DNA of 64,000 nucleotides from Pigmentiphaga sp. H8 (GCF_003854895.1 NZ_CP033966.1:5766001-5830000); one strand, 5' to 3'. Counted from the first letter of the stretch, positions 25,446 to 34,584 are shown. Notes: generated by a model from the letters alone, not told the origin. Made by a program: numbers and translations.

Positions 25446-27539
25446 TTATTGGTTGCGCGCGATGGAAATCACGAAGTTGCCGTAGGGCTCCATTTCGACC
25501 GACTGGTCCGGGCCGACGACGATGGTGGTGTCGGGCCGCTCGATGATGCAGGGGCCCGCGATGGCATGGCCGGGGCCCACGTCCTCGCTGCGGTAGATGT
25601 CGGCGCGGATGAAGCCGTGGCCGTAGAAATAGACCTGGCGGTCGGATACCGGCCGGTTCGAGCGGCCGGCGCCCTCGACCTGGCGCGCCGCCGGCTTGAT
25701 GACCGGGGACGTGCCCTCGACCCGCACCACGGTGAACTCCACGCCCGAGCTGCGCAGCGCGGTGTTCTTGCCGTAGATGCGCTCGTACTGCGCCTCGAAG
25801 GCATCCACCAGCGCATCGACGTCGGCGGCCTGGAGCTGCCCGGCCGGCACCTCGACGCCGATCTCGTGCACCTGCTGGCGGAAACGCATGCCGATGTAGC
25901 GGTGGATGGTGACGTCGTCGCCCAGCGCTTCGCGCGCGCGGGCCTCGATCTGGCCGAAACCCTCGTTCAGAGCCGCGATGTCGATGTGCTCGGACGCCCG
26001 CTTGAAGCGCGCCGGCGCGTGCTGGCCCACCGCCAGCGAGAACGAACGGTGGCGGTCGCCCGTGACCGTGCCGTAGGCCGAATGCGCTGGCCCGGTGTTG
26101 GGCACGACCACCTTGCCGATGCCGGCCACCTCGGCATACTGGTGCGCGTGCGTGGCGCCCGCTCCGCCGTAGGCCATCAGCACGAAGTCGCGCGGATCGT
26201 AGCCGGCGCGCAGCGTGACCCGGCGCAGCAGGTCCGCCATCTGGTTGTTGGCGACCTCGCGGATGCCCGCGGCCGCCTCTTCCACGCTCATGCCCAGCGG
26301 CTCGGCCACGTGCTTGCGCACGGCTTCGCGCGCGGCCTCGACGTCCAGCCCCATGCGCCCGCCCAGGAAGTAGCGCGGATCGATGATGCCCAGCACCACG
26401 TCGGCGTCGGTGATGGTCGGCTCGACGCCGCCGCGGCCGTAGCACGCCGGCCCGGGCGTGGAGCCCGCGCTTTCCGGGCCCACGGTCAGGTGGCCATCGC
26501 GCACGCGGGCGATGGAGCCCCCGCCCGCGCCGATGGCCGTGACCTTGATCGACGGCAGCGCCACGTGGAAGCGGCCGACTTCGCGCACGGTTTCCAGCAG
26601 CGGCTGGCCGTCCACGATCAGGCCCACGTCGAAGCTGGTGCCGCCCATGTCGGCCGTCAGCACGTTGCGGTAGCCCAGCAGGTCGCCCAGCTTCTGCGAG
26701 GCCAGCACGCCGCCGGCCGGACCCGAGGTCAGCAGGTTGGCGGCCTGGAACGCGGCCTCGGCCGCCGGCAGCACGCCTCCGCCCGATTCCATGATGGAGA
26801 TCGGCCCCTTGAAGCCGAAGCGCCGGATCGCCCCTTCCAGCCCGTTGATGTAGCGATGGATGACCGGGCCCAGATAGGCGTTGATCGACGTGGTCGAGGT
26901 GCGCTCGTATTCGCCGATGATGGGCACCAGCAGCGAGGACGTCGTCACGAACAGCCCCGGCGCTTCTTCCTCCACCAGTTCGGCCAGGCGCTGCTCGTGC
27001 GCCGGATTGCGGAAGGACCACAGCAGGCTGATGGCGATGGCCTCGACGCCCGCCTCGCGCAGCTCGCGTATGGCCTGCCGCGCCGCCGCCTCGTCCAGCG
27101 GCACGATGACTTCGCCCTTGTAGTCCACGCGCTCGGCCACGCCCTTGATCAGGTCCGGCGGCACGATGGGCTCGGGCACGCGGCGCTTCGAGAAGTGCGA
27201 GATCTCGTGCGTGGGCATGCCGATCCAGCCGCCCATGGCGCGCTGGATGCGCAGCGTGTCCTCGAAACCGCGCGTGGTCAGCAGCCCCGTCTTCGCGCCC
27301 TTGCGCTCGATGAACGCATTGGTCGCGGCGGTGGTGCCGTGCGAGAAGTATTTCAGTTCGGCCACCAGCCGGTCGGCCGGAATGCCCAGTTCCTCGGCCG
27401 CCAGTTTCATGGCGTCCAGCACGCCGCGCGTGCGGTCGTCGGGCGTGGTCAGTGCCTTGAAGATGCGCACGTCGCCGTCGTCGGACAGAAGAACGAGGTC
27501 GGTGAACGTCCCTCCGATATCCGTACCTATGTAAGACAC
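25446..27539 (-). CDS. hyuA: hydantoinase A / acetone-carboxylase beta-type ATPase subunit
   Basis: ATP-binding subunit of the hydantoinase/oxoprolinase/ketone-carboxylase family. The 697 residues show the N-terminal ATP-fold signature YIGTDIGGTFTDLVLL, KYFSHGTTAATNAFIER, the central ASHK-like fold block MESGGGVLPAAEA and TADMGGTSFDVG, and GPACYGRGG. GTG 27539 is chosen because GGAGGA stands nine bases before it. It is the first gene of the seven-gene operon; the upstream region holds a large inverted repeat. Confidence 0.92.
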   Translation of the reverse strand: MSYIGTDIGGTFTDLVLLSDDGDVRIFKALTTPDDRTRGVLDAMKLAAEELGIPADRLVAELKYFSHGTTAATNAFIERKGAKTGLLTTRGFEDTLRIQRAMGGWIGMPTHEISHFSKRRVPEPIVPPDLIKGVAERVDYKGEVIVPLDEAAARQAIRELREAGVEAIAISLLWSFRNPAHEQRLAELVEEEAPGLFVTTSSLLVPIIGEYERTSTTSINAYLGPVIHRYINGLEGAIRRFGFKGPISIMESGGGVLPAAEAAFQAANLLTSGPAGGVLASQKLGDLLGYRNVLTADMGGTSFDVGLIVDGQPLLETVREVGRFHVALPSIKVTAIGAGGGSIARVRDGHLTVGPESAGSTPGPACYGRGGVEPTITDADVVLGIIDPRYFLGGRMGLDVEAAREAVRKHVAEPLGMSVEEAAAGIREVANNQMADLLRRVTLRAGYDPRDFVLMAYGGAGATHAHQYAEVAGIGKVVVPNTGPAHSAYGTVTGDRHRSFSLAVGQHAPARFKRASEHIDIAALNEGFGQIEARAREALGDDVTIHRYIGMRFRQQVHEIGVEVPAGQLQAADVDALVDAFEAQYERIYGKNTALRSSGVEFTVVRVEGTSPVIKPAARQVEGAGRSNRPVSDRQVYFYGHGFIRADIYRSEDVGPGHAIAGPCIIERPDTTIVVGPDQSVEMEPYGNFVISIARNQ

Positions 27540-27636
27540 GAGTCTTTCCTCCAGATGCCGCCCCAGCGGGCGATCGTTCCCCGGCACACGGCAGCCACGC
27601 GGCCGCGTCCGAATCTGGCGCTATTAGAACCCGAAA

Positions 27637-27666
27637 AACATTCTATGTATAGAACTATAGAATGTT
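27637..27666 (-). promoter_or_regulatory. nested palindromic operator ahead of hyuA
   Basis: A perfect 10-bp inverted repeat, AACATTCTAT (27637-27646) and ATAGAATGTT (27657-27666), with ten bases between. Inside it TTCTAT-GT-ATAGAA (27641-27654) forms a second palindrome that uses part of the left arm and the spacer. It lies about 100-130 bases before the hyuA start in a short AT-rich gap. The nested symmetry suggests two overlapping regulator dimers. Confidence 0.7.
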
Positions 27667-27699
27667 AAAAGACTAGGTAATTACCCTTTTATAGCCGCA

Positions 27700-27723
27700 C
27701 GCGGGCGCCTGTCGACGCCCGCG
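27700..27723 (-). terminator. GC-rich hairpin after rep
   Basis: CGCGGGCG (27700-27707) pairs with CGCCCGCG (27716-27723) around an eight-base loop, just after the rep stop on the minus strand. No T-run follows, so it is at best a weak or Rho-assisted terminator separating rep from the hyu operon. Confidence 0.45.
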
Positions 27724-27728
27724 CCGGC

Positions 27729-29864
27729 TCACTCCTTCTTCAGCAGGGACTTCAGCCGGTCCAGCCTTTCCTTGGCGCTGAGCCCCGGCGTGGCGTCGGC
27801 CACCTCGTCGGTCTCCAGCCCCATTTCCTTGATGAAGCGCGAAGGTTCGCGCGCGATGTCCTCGCGGCCGCGCTTGCGCTTCTTGCACCAGGTGACGTTC
27901 AGCGTGCGCCGCGCGCGCGTGATGCCGACATACATCAGGCGGCGTTCTTCCTGCACACGGGCTTCCAGCGATTCGGCCGCCTTGGCGGGGTCGCCTTCCT
28001 CGTCGTCCTTGCCCAGGTGGGGCAGCAGCCCTTCCTCGGTGCCGATCAGGAACACGTGCGGATACTCCAGGCCCTTGGAGGCGTGCAGCGTGGACATGCG
28101 CACCAGGTCGGGATCCTCGTCGTCGCTTTTCTCGAGCATGGTGATGAGCGCGATGTGCTGGACCAGGTCCATCAGGCTCATCTTGTCTTCCTCGGCCTTG
28201 CGCTTGAGCCAGCCCAGGAGGTCCAGCACCGTCTGCCAGCGGTTCTGCGCGCCACGTTCGTCGAAGTGGTCGTACAGGTAGCGCTCGTACTGGATGGCGC
28301 GCACCAGGTCGTCCAGGATCTCGGAGGCGCTCTCGCCCGACGGAGCGGCGTCGCCCTTGGCCGCGCCGGCGCGCCACTGCATGCGGTTGATGAACTCGCA
28401 GAACTCGCGCAGCGGCCCGAGCTGGCGCGGTTGCAGGCGCTGCTCCAGGCCGGTCTCGAATACTGCGGTGAACAGCGGGATCTCGCGCTCGCCCGCGTAG
28501 GTGCCCAGCACTTCCAGAGTCGACTGCCCCACGCCGCGCTTGGGCGTGGTGATGGCGCGGATGAAGGCCGGATCGTCCTCGTCGTTGGCGATCAGGCGCA
28601 GGTAGGCCATGATGTCCCGCACTTCGGCCTTGTCGAAGAAACTCTGCCCGCCCGACACCATGTACGGGATCTTCAGGTTGCGCAGCGCCTGTTCGAGTAT
28701 GCGGGCCTGGTGGTTGCTGCGGTAGAGGATGGCGAAGTCGCGCCAGTCGGCCTTCAGCTCGAAGCGCGCGGCGGAGATGCGCATGGCCACGGATTCGGCC
28801 TCGGACTCTTCGTCGTCCATGGGGATGACGCCGATCGGATCGCCCACGCCCAGGTCGGACCACAGCTTCTTGTCGAACAGCTTGGGGTTGTGGCCGATGA
28901 CGCTGTTGGCCGCCGCCAGGATGCGCTGCATGGAACGGTAGTTCTGTTCGAGCTTGATGACGCGCAGGTTGGGATAGTCGGTGGTGAGCTTGGCCAGGTT
29001 CTCGATGGTCGCGCCGCGCCAGGCGTAGATGGCCTGGTCGTCGTCGCCCACCGCGGTCAGCATCGCGCGCGGTCCGGTCAGCAACTGCACCAGCCGGTAC
29101 TGGCAGGCGTTGGTGTCCTGGTACTCGTCCACCAGCAGGTAGCGGATGCGCGACTGCCAGCGCTCGCGCGCCTCGTGGTCGGACTCCAGCAGCCGGGCCG
29201 GCAGGCGGATCAGGTCGTCGAAATCGACGGACTGGTAGGAACGCAGGGTGGCGTTGTAGCTGCGGTACACGCGCGCGGCGTCGCGCTCGCTGTCGGTGGT
29301 GGCCAGGCGCTCGGCCTGGTCCGGCTCGACCAGCGCGTTCTTCCACAGCGAGATGGCGTTCTGCACGGCGCGGATCAGGCCCTTGTCGGTCGTGGCGACC
29401 AGCTCCTGCACGATGCCCATGGCGTCATCCGCCGCCAGGATGGAGAACTGCGGCTTGAGTCCGACCTGCTTGGCTTCCTCGCGCAGCATCTTCACGCCCA
29501 GCGAGTGGAAGGTGCTGATGGTCAGGCCCTTGATGGCATTCGGCGGGGCGACGGACCCGACCCGCTCGGCCATCTCGCGCGCGGCCTTGTTGGTGAAGGT
29601 AAGCGCCGCCACGTTGCGCGCCGAATAGCCGCAGTCGCGCAGCAGATAGGCGATCTTCTGCGTGATGACGCGGGTCTTGCCGCTGCCCGCCCCGGCCAGC
29701 ACCAGGCACGGGCCGTCCAGATAGCGCACGGCCTCGCGCTGCGCCGGGTTCATGCCGGCGTCGAGCGGCGGCAGCGCGTGCGATGCGCGCCCGTCGGGCT
29801 TGTTCAGCCGCGAGTCGGCGCGGTCCATGGCACGGGTCGCGGCGGAGGGGGAAGAGGCAGTCAT
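27729..29864 (-). CDS. rep: ATP-dependent DNA helicase Rep (UvrD/Rep superfamily 1)
   Basis: 3'-5' DNA helicase that helps replication forks pass obstacles. The 711 residues have all superfamily 1 motifs: GAGSGKT (58-64), ALTFTNKAAREM, VDEYQDTN, VGDDDQAIYAWRGA, LEQNYRS, STLHASKGLE and YVGITRAR. The DDDQAIYAWRG form fits Rep rather than UvrD. The start is uncertain: ATG 29864 adds 37 residues before MNPAQREAV, which matches the usual Rep N-terminus; ATG 29753 would give 674 residues, the E. coli length. It lies beside priA, whose product acts with Rep in restart. Confidence 0.9.
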   Translation of the reverse strand: MTASSPSAATRAMDRADSRLNKPDGRASHALPPLDAGMNPAQREAVRYLDGPCLVLAGAGSGKTRVITQKIAYLLRDCGYSARNVAALTFTNKAAREMAERVGSVAPPNAIKGLTISTFHSLGVKMLREEAKQVGLKPQFSILAADDAMGIVQELVATTDKGLIRAVQNAISLWKNALVEPDQAERLATTDSERDAARVYRSYNATLRSYQSVDFDDLIRLPARLLESDHEARERWQSRIRYLLVDEYQDTNACQYRLVQLLTGPRAMLTAVGDDDQAIYAWRGATIENLAKLTTDYPNLRVIKLEQNYRSMQRILAAANSVIGHNPKLFDKKLWSDLGVGDPIGVIPMDDEESEAESVAMRISAARFELKADWRDFAILYRSNHQARILEQALRNLKIPYMVSGGQSFFDKAEVRDIMAYLRLIANDEDDPAFIRAITTPKRGVGQSTLEVLGTYAGEREIPLFTAVFETGLEQRLQPRQLGPLREFCEFINRMQWRAGAAKGDAAPSGESASEILDDLVRAIQYERYLYDHFDERGAQNRWQTVLDLLGWLKRKAEEDKMSLMDLVQHIALITMLEKSDDEDPDLVRMSTLHASKGLEYPHVFLIGTEEGLLPHLGKDDEEGDPAKAAESLEARVQEERRLMYVGITRARRTLNVTWCKKRKRGREDIAREPSRFIKEMGLETDEVADATPGLSAKERLDRLKSLLKKE

Positions 29865-29953
29865 ACGGAAGCTTGGCTATCGATGGCGCGCGGCGGGCGG
29901 CCGCGCGGACGGTAATCGGGAGGCGGGCGTGGACGGCGGCCGGCGATCGCGCA

Positions 29954-32218
29954 TCAGATCTCCAGCGGATCGACCTCGAGGTGCCAGCGCACCCGGGCGG
30001 TCGCCGCCAGGCCGGGCAGCACGCCGCCCCAGGCCCGCAGGAAACCCTGCAGCGCGGGACGGCTGTCGCTTTCCACCAGCAACTGGGCGCGTTCGACATT
30101 GGCCACGCGAACCACGCGCAGCGGTACAGGATCATAGAGCGTAATGCGCGACATATCCGCGGCCTGGGACGAATCGGTCCCATCGGTCCAGGCGCGGGCC
30201 TGCGCCAGGAAGGCCTGCGCCTGGGCCAGTTCGCGCGCCTCGGCGGTCAGCAGGGCCTGGTAGGCGAACGGCGGCAGGCCCGCCGATTCGCGTTCGCGCA
30301 GCGCATAGCGCGCGAAGCCCGCGTAGTCGTGGCGCACCAGCGCCTGGTACAGCGGCTGCTCGGGATAGCCGGTCTGGATGTAGACCTCGGCGGGCGTGCC
30401 CGCGCGTCCGGCGCGGCCCGCCACCTGCATCAATTGCGCGAACAGGCGCTCGGGCGCGCGAAAGTCGTGCGAGAACAGCATGGCGTCGGCATTGAGCACG
30501 CCGACGAAGCCCAGATTCTGAAAGTCGTGCCCCTTGGCCACCATCTGCGTGCCGACCAGGATGTCGATGTCGCCCGCGTGCATGCGGGCGAACAGTTCCT
30601 GGGCGCTGCCCTTGCGGCGAGTGCTGTCGGCATCGATGCGCGCGATGCGCGCGCCGGGGAAAAGCTCGCCCAGGTGTTCCTCCAGCCGCTGCGTGCCGCG
30701 GCCCATGGGCTGCAGGTCCTGGTTGCCGCAGTCCGGGCAGGCCATCGGCACCCGCTGCTGCCAGCCGCAATGATGGCAGCGCAGCTCGTGGCGCCCGGGG
30801 CCGCCCGACATGCGCGGCGGCTGGCGGTGCAGCACCATGTAGGCCGAGCAGCGCGGGCAGCCGCTGACCCAGCCGCAGGCATCGCAATGCAACACGGGCG
30901 CGTAGCCGCGCCGGTTCAGGAAGATCAGCGATTGCTCGCCCTTTTCCAGCCGCTGCGCCACGGCTTGCAGCAGCGGGGGCGCCAGGCCCTGCTGGAGCTT
31001 CACGTTGCGGGTGTCGAGCAGCCGGATGCGCGGCGGTTCGGCGGCCAGGGCTCGCTGCGGCAGGGACAGCAGCAGGTAGCGGCCGGACTGGGCATGGTGC
31101 CAGGTCTCCAGCGACGGCGTGGCCGAGCCCAGGATCACCGGCACGCCGCGGTCGCGGGCGCGCCAGATCGCCAGGTCGCGGGCGGAATAGCGCAGTCCTT
31201 CCTGCTGCTTGTAGGAAGGGTCGTGCTCTTCGTCCACCACGATCAGGCCCAGATCGGGCAGCGGCGTGAACAGCGACAGCCGCGTCCCCAGCAGCACCCG
31301 GGCCTGCCCACGCACCGCCCGCAGCCAGGCCTCCAGCCGCTCGCCGTCGGCCAGTCCGCTGTGCAGCACGGCCACCCCGCCCGGTCCCGCGATGGCCTCC
31401 AGCCGCCGGCGGAACACCTGCTCCAATTGCGGCGTCAGGTTGATCTCGGGCACCAGCAGCATCACCTGCCGGCCCTCGCGCAGGACACGCTCGGCCACGC
31501 GCAGGTAGACCTCGGTCTTGCCGCTGCCGGTCACGCCATGCAGCAGGACAGGCTTGAAGCCCGACAGGCCCGACAACGCGTCCACCGCCTCCTGCTGGGA
31601 CGCGTTCAGGGTGGGCAGGGAAATCGGCGACGCCGGGGGCGCCGACTCTGGATTTTCAGGTACAGAGCCGCTTTCTTCAGAAGTAAGTGCCTGCTCTTCA
31701 CTTTCCGCGGGGCTCTTCTTGCGCCGTGTCCGCTTGGGCTTGGCCGCGCGCGCAGCTTTCGCATCCAGCCGGGCCACCGGTCCGCCCGCCGCGCGCAAGC
31801 CCTGGTAGGCCGCGGGCTTGCGCAGGGGCCCGGGCAGCGCGGGCAACATGACCTCGCCCAGCGGATGTTGATAGTAATCGGCCGCAAAAGCCGCCAACTT
31901 CAGCCAATCATCGGGAAATGGAGGCAGATCGTCCAGCATCTGCACCACGTCCTTGACCTGCTCGACCGCCACCGCCGGCGTTGCCGGGGTCTCGATGACG
32001 ATGCCCACCATCTCCCGCCGGCCGAAGGAAACGAGCAAGCGCTGTCCCACCCGCGCACCGGCGGGGGCGCGGTAGTCGAACAGTCCCGCCAGCGGCACGT
32101 CCAGCGCCACGCGCACCCAGGTCGTCCCTTCCTCCCTGCCTGGCGGCGGGACGAGGGACAGAGGGACGGACGGGGATGTGGACAACTGTCGAACTCCGGC
32201 GAAAGACCACGGCGTCAC
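29954..32218 (-). CDS. priA: primosomal replication-restart helicase PriA
   Basis: 3'-5' helicase that recognises stalled forks and reloads the replisome. It contains the N-terminal DNA-binding domain (VRVALDVPLAGLFDY), Walker A GVTGSGKT (228-235), DEEHDPSYKQQ, and the zinc-binding Cys region (CDACGWVSGCPRCSAY, later CPDCGNQ). An Ala/Lys/Ser/Glu-rich linker (about 153-200) interrupts the region before the helicase core. No ATG is available. GTG 32218 gives 754 residues; GTG 32116, preceded by GGGAGGAAGG, gives 720 and matches the usual PriA N-terminus better. Confidence 0.93.
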   Translation of the reverse strand: MTPWSFAGVRQLSTSPSVPLSLVPPPGREEGTTWVRVALDVPLAGLFDYRAPAGARVGQRLLVSFGRREMVGIVIETPATPAVAVEQVKDVVQMLDDLPPFPDDWLKLAAFAADYYQHPLGEVMLPALPGPLRKPAAYQGLRAAGGPVARLDAKAARAAKPKRTRRKKSPAESEEQALTSEESGSVPENPESAPPASPISLPTLNASQQEAVDALSGLSGFKPVLLHGVTGSGKTEVYLRVAERVLREGRQVMLLVPEINLTPQLEQVFRRRLEAIAGPGGVAVLHSGLADGERLEAWLRAVRGQARVLLGTRLSLFTPLPDLGLIVVDEEHDPSYKQQEGLRYSARDLAIWRARDRGVPVILGSATPSLETWHHAQSGRYLLLSLPQRALAAEPPRIRLLDTRNVKLQQGLAPPLLQAVAQRLEKGEQSLIFLNRRGYAPVLHCDACGWVSGCPRCSAYMVLHRQPPRMSGGPGRHELRCHHCGWQQRVPMACPDCGNQDLQPMGRGTQRLEEHLGELFPGARIARIDADSTRRKGSAQELFARMHAGDIDILVGTQMVAKGHDFQNLGFVGVLNADAMLFSHDFRAPERLFAQLMQVAGRAGRAGTPAEVYIQTGYPEQPLYQALVRHDYAGFARYALRERESAGLPPFAYQALLTAEARELAQAQAFLAQARAWTDGTDSSQAADMSRITLYDPVPLRVVRVANVERAQLLVESDSRPALQGFLRAWGGVLPGLAATARVRWHLEVDPLEI

Positions 32219-32233
32219 CGTCGCGGGAACTTA

Positions 32234-32562
32234 AAGTAAAACCTCTGAAACTTTGCTAACCCCACTATTCGACAGGGGATTTTTTTTCGTGCCGAAACCT
32301 GTGGATAACTTTGGGGACAACCGGCGCACAAATAAGGTAATAGGACGTAGACGAAAAGTGCTTGCTTTGGGATCTAATGATACAGATTCACTAAAACCTA
32401 GAAAAATCAACTACTTAAAGCCTACAGCCGTAGTCCCATCGAGTTTGCAAGATATGTTCCCGGCCCATGCCCGAATGTGCATAAGTTGAATCCGCATGCC
32501 AGACAATACGGGTAAGCACTGGTATGCCCGCCCCGCGTAGCGGGGGCTTGTCCACACAGCCC
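32234..32562. other. AT-rich non-coding island with a consensus DnaA box
   Basis: The gap between hemE and priA is clearly richer in A and T than everything around it. It contains TGTGGATAA at 32300-32308, the exact complement of the DnaA-box consensus TTATCCACA, next to an eight-base T run (32280-32287). A hairpin CCCCGC-GTA-GCGGGG at 32531-32545 lies just beyond the hemE end. A 78-codon frame here has no coding character. The priA promoter must be in the left part. Confidence 0.6.
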
Positions 32563-33636
32563 CTAGGCGCCGGCGCGCTGCCCGCGGCTGTGCTGGTGGA
32601 CGGCCTCGACCAGTACCTCGACCGCCTCGGGCGGCGTGAACTGCGAGATGCCGTGGCCCAGGTTGAAGACGTGGCCCGGCCCCGTACCGTAGCTGTCCAG
32701 CGTGCGCGCCACTTCGGCCCGGATGCGGTCGGCGCCGCCGAACAAGGTCATCGGATCCAGGTTGCCCTGCAAGGCGACGCGGTCCCCCACGGCGGCCCGC
32801 GCCTTGCCCAGGTTGACCGTCCAGTCCAGGCCGACGGCATCGCAGCCGGACGCGGCGATCTCTTCCAGCCACAGCCCGCCGCCCTTGGTGAACACGATGG
32901 CCGGCACCTGCCGGCCTTCATGCTGCCGCACCAGCCCGGCCAGGACCTGCCGGGTATAGGCCAGCGAGAACTCCTGGAACAGCCCGTCGGCCAGCACGCC
33001 CCCCCAGCTGTCGAAGATCATGACCGCCTGGGCACCCGCCTCGATCTGGGCATTCAGGTAGACGGCGACCGCCTGGGCGTTCACGCTCAGGATCCGGTGC
33101 ATGAGATCGGGCCGGCTGTACATCATGGTCTTGACCGTGCGGTAGTCGCTGGACCCGGCGCCTTCCACCATGTAACAGGCCAGCGTCCACGGACTGCCGG
33201 AAAAACCGATCAGCGGCACGCGGCCGTGCAGGTCGCGCCGGATCTGCTTGACGGCGGCGAACACGTAGTCCAGCTCGGCCATGTCGGGCACGGCCAGGTT
33301 GGCCACGTCGGCCTCGGTGCGCAGCGGGCGCGCGAAGCGCGGCCCCTCGCCCGCGGCGAAGTCCAGGCCCAGGCCCATGGCGTCGGGCACGGTCAGGATG
33401 TCGGAAAACAGGATGGCGGCGTCCAGCGGAAAGCGCGCCAGCGGCTGCAGCGTGACCTCGGTCGCGTAATCGGGATTCTTGGCCAGGCCCAGGAAGGAGC
33501 CGGCGCGCGCGCGGGTGGCGTTGTACTCGGGCAGATAGCGGCCGGCCTGCCGCATCAGCCAGACCGGGGTGTATTCGGTTTCCTGGCGTGCGAGAGCCCG
33601 CAAAAAGACGTCATTCTGGAGTTTGGGCTCGGACAC
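32563..33636 (-). CDS. hemE: uroporphyrinogen decarboxylase HemE
   Basis: Cytoplasmic haem-biosynthesis enzyme converting uroporphyrinogen III to coproporphyrinogen III by four decarboxylations. The 357 residues contain the signature VWLMRQAGRYLPEY with the catalytic Arg, the ILFSDILTVPDAMGLGL block with the essential Asp, GFSGSPWTLACYMVEG and FNLGHGI near the end. GTG 33636 is chosen because GAGG lies six bases upstream and it gives the usual N-terminus (SEPKLQNDVFLRAL); TTG 33651 lacks a ribosome site. It is a single gene with normal length. Confidence 0.95.
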   Translation of the reverse strand: MSEPKLQNDVFLRALARQETEYTPVWLMRQAGRYLPEYNATRARAGSFLGLAKNPDYATEVTLQPLARFPLDAAILFSDILTVPDAMGLGLDFAAGEGPRFARPLRTEADVANLAVPDMAELDYVFAAVKQIRRDLHGRVPLIGFSGSPWTLACYMVEGAGSSDYRTVKTMMYSRPDLMHRILSVNAQAVAVYLNAQIEAGAQAVMIFDSWGGVLADGLFQEFSLAYTRQVLAGLVRQHEGRQVPAIVFTKGGGLWLEEIAASGCDAVGLDWTVNLGKARAAVGDRVALQGNLDPMTLFGGADRIRAEVARTLDSYGTGPGHVFNLGHGISQFTPPEAVEVLVEAVHQHSRGQRAGA

Positions 33637-33682
33637 GGCGGACCTCGGCAAAGAGAAGCCTGGGATTTTACCTGGGTGGCGC

Positions 33683-34015
33683 TCAAGCGAACTTCATCAG
33701 CAGCAGCCCGATCACCAGCAGCCCCATGCCAGCCCAGCCGGCGGGCCGGATCCGCTGGCCGAACAGGGCCCGGCCGGCCAGCGCCGTGGCCAGGATGCCC
33801 AGCGCGCCCCAGGCGGCGTAGGCCACCGACAGCTCGATGCCCTGCACCGCCACGTACAGGCAGGCGAAGGCGCCGAACACCAGGGCGATCGACAGCGCCC
33901 CGTACAACTTGCGGGTGAAGCCCCGCGACAGTTTCAGGAAAATGTTGGCCGCCACTTCCAGGCCCGCCGCGACCAGCAGCATGACCCCATGGAACCAGGT
34001 GAAGGAATCCAGCAT
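33683..34015 (-). CDS. mdtI: spermidine export SMR protein MdtI
   Basis: Small multidrug resistance family protein of 110 residues and four helices; it pairs with MdtJ to export spermidine. The conserved membrane Glu20 (AAGLEVAANIFLK) matches Glu14 of EmrE. The sequence VAVQGIELSVAYAAWG is close to MdtI of enterobacteria, as is the length. It follows mdtJ by nine bases. The pair order mdtJ then mdtI is the same as in E. coli. Confidence 0.9.
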   Translation of the reverse strand: MLDSFTWFHGVMLLVAAGLEVAANIFLKLSRGFTRKLYGALSIALVFGAFACLYVAVQGIELSVAYAAWGALGILATALAGRALFGQRIRPAGWAGMGLLVIGLLLMKFA

Positions 34016-34024
34016 GGCGACCCC

Positions 34025-34390
34025 TTACCGCGGGGCGGCAAGCGCGGCAACGGTGTCCTCGTCCGCGGCGGGTGTCATGCCGCGCTTGATCAGCAGGATG
34101 CCGCCCAGCACGGCGGCGATGCCGGCCGCCTTGGCGGGGCCGATGCTTTCACCGAACCAGGCCAGGCTGACCAGCGTGATCGCCACCAGCCCCACGCCTT
34201 CCCAGACGGCGTAGGCCAGGCCCACCGGCACGCGGGTCACGGCCAGCGACAGCGCGTAGTACGACGCGCCCAGCAGGACGAACATCGCGGCCAGGCCGCC
34301 CAGGTGTCCGTGGATACTGCTCCATTTCATGAAGCTGGTGCCGGCCACCTCGGCAACGATGGCGATGGCAAGAAAAAACCAATGTCGCAT
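34025..34390 (-). CDS. mdtJ: spermidine export SMR protein MdtJ
   Basis: Partner of MdtI: 121 residues, four helices, with the conserved Glu14 in AIVAEVAGTSFMKW and the motif GLAYAVWEGVGLVAI. The longer C-terminal tail (ADEDTVAALAAPR) is typical of MdtJ. The ATG at 34390 fits the family N-terminus and is preceded by GAGG-like sequence; a frame reaching to 34801 runs through the leader and is rejected. Two short candidate genes precede it in the same transcript. Confidence 0.9.
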   Translation of the reverse strand: MRHWFFLAIAIVAEVAGTSFMKWSSIHGHLGGLAAMFVLLGASYYALSLAVTRVPVGLAYAVWEGVGLVAITLVSLAWFGESIGPAKAAGIAAVLGGILLIKRGMTPAADEDTVAALAAPR

Positions 34391-34428
34391 GATGCGCTCC
34401 TCGTTCTCATGGCTGTATTGCGGAATTG

Positions 34429-34584
34429 TTACCTTGCGAGCAACAATATTCCGGCCATGATGACGAAGGGCAGCAGCACCTTGGCGGCGGCCACGAGAAC
34501 CTCGGCCGGGCGGAACGCGAACGCGGGGTTCGGCATCGCCGGCGGGGCGGCGGGGGTGAATCGATGGGTAATGGGCGTATTCAT
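34429..34584 (-). CDS. putative 51-residue single-helix membrane peptide in the mdtJI leader
   Basis: A short frame with ATG 34584 preceded by AAGGAA at good spacing. The peptide has a Pro/Ala/Phe-rich N-terminal half (TPAAPPAMPNPAFAF) and a C-terminal hydrophobic segment (VLVAAAKVLLPFVIMAGILL) ending in AR. It stops 38 bases before mdtJ. It could be a small partner of the exporter or a regulatory leader peptide. I know of no homologue, and codon-level evidence is limited by its size. Confidence 0.5.
   Translation of the reverse strand: MNTPITHRFTPAAPPAMPNPAFAFRPAEVLVAAAKVLLPFVIMAGILLLAR

Noticed and set aside
32253..32489. 78-codon plus-strand frame between priA and hemE
   Set aside because: It lies in the AT-rich island, has no ribosome site or recognisable domain, and covers the DnaA box; I treat it as chance.
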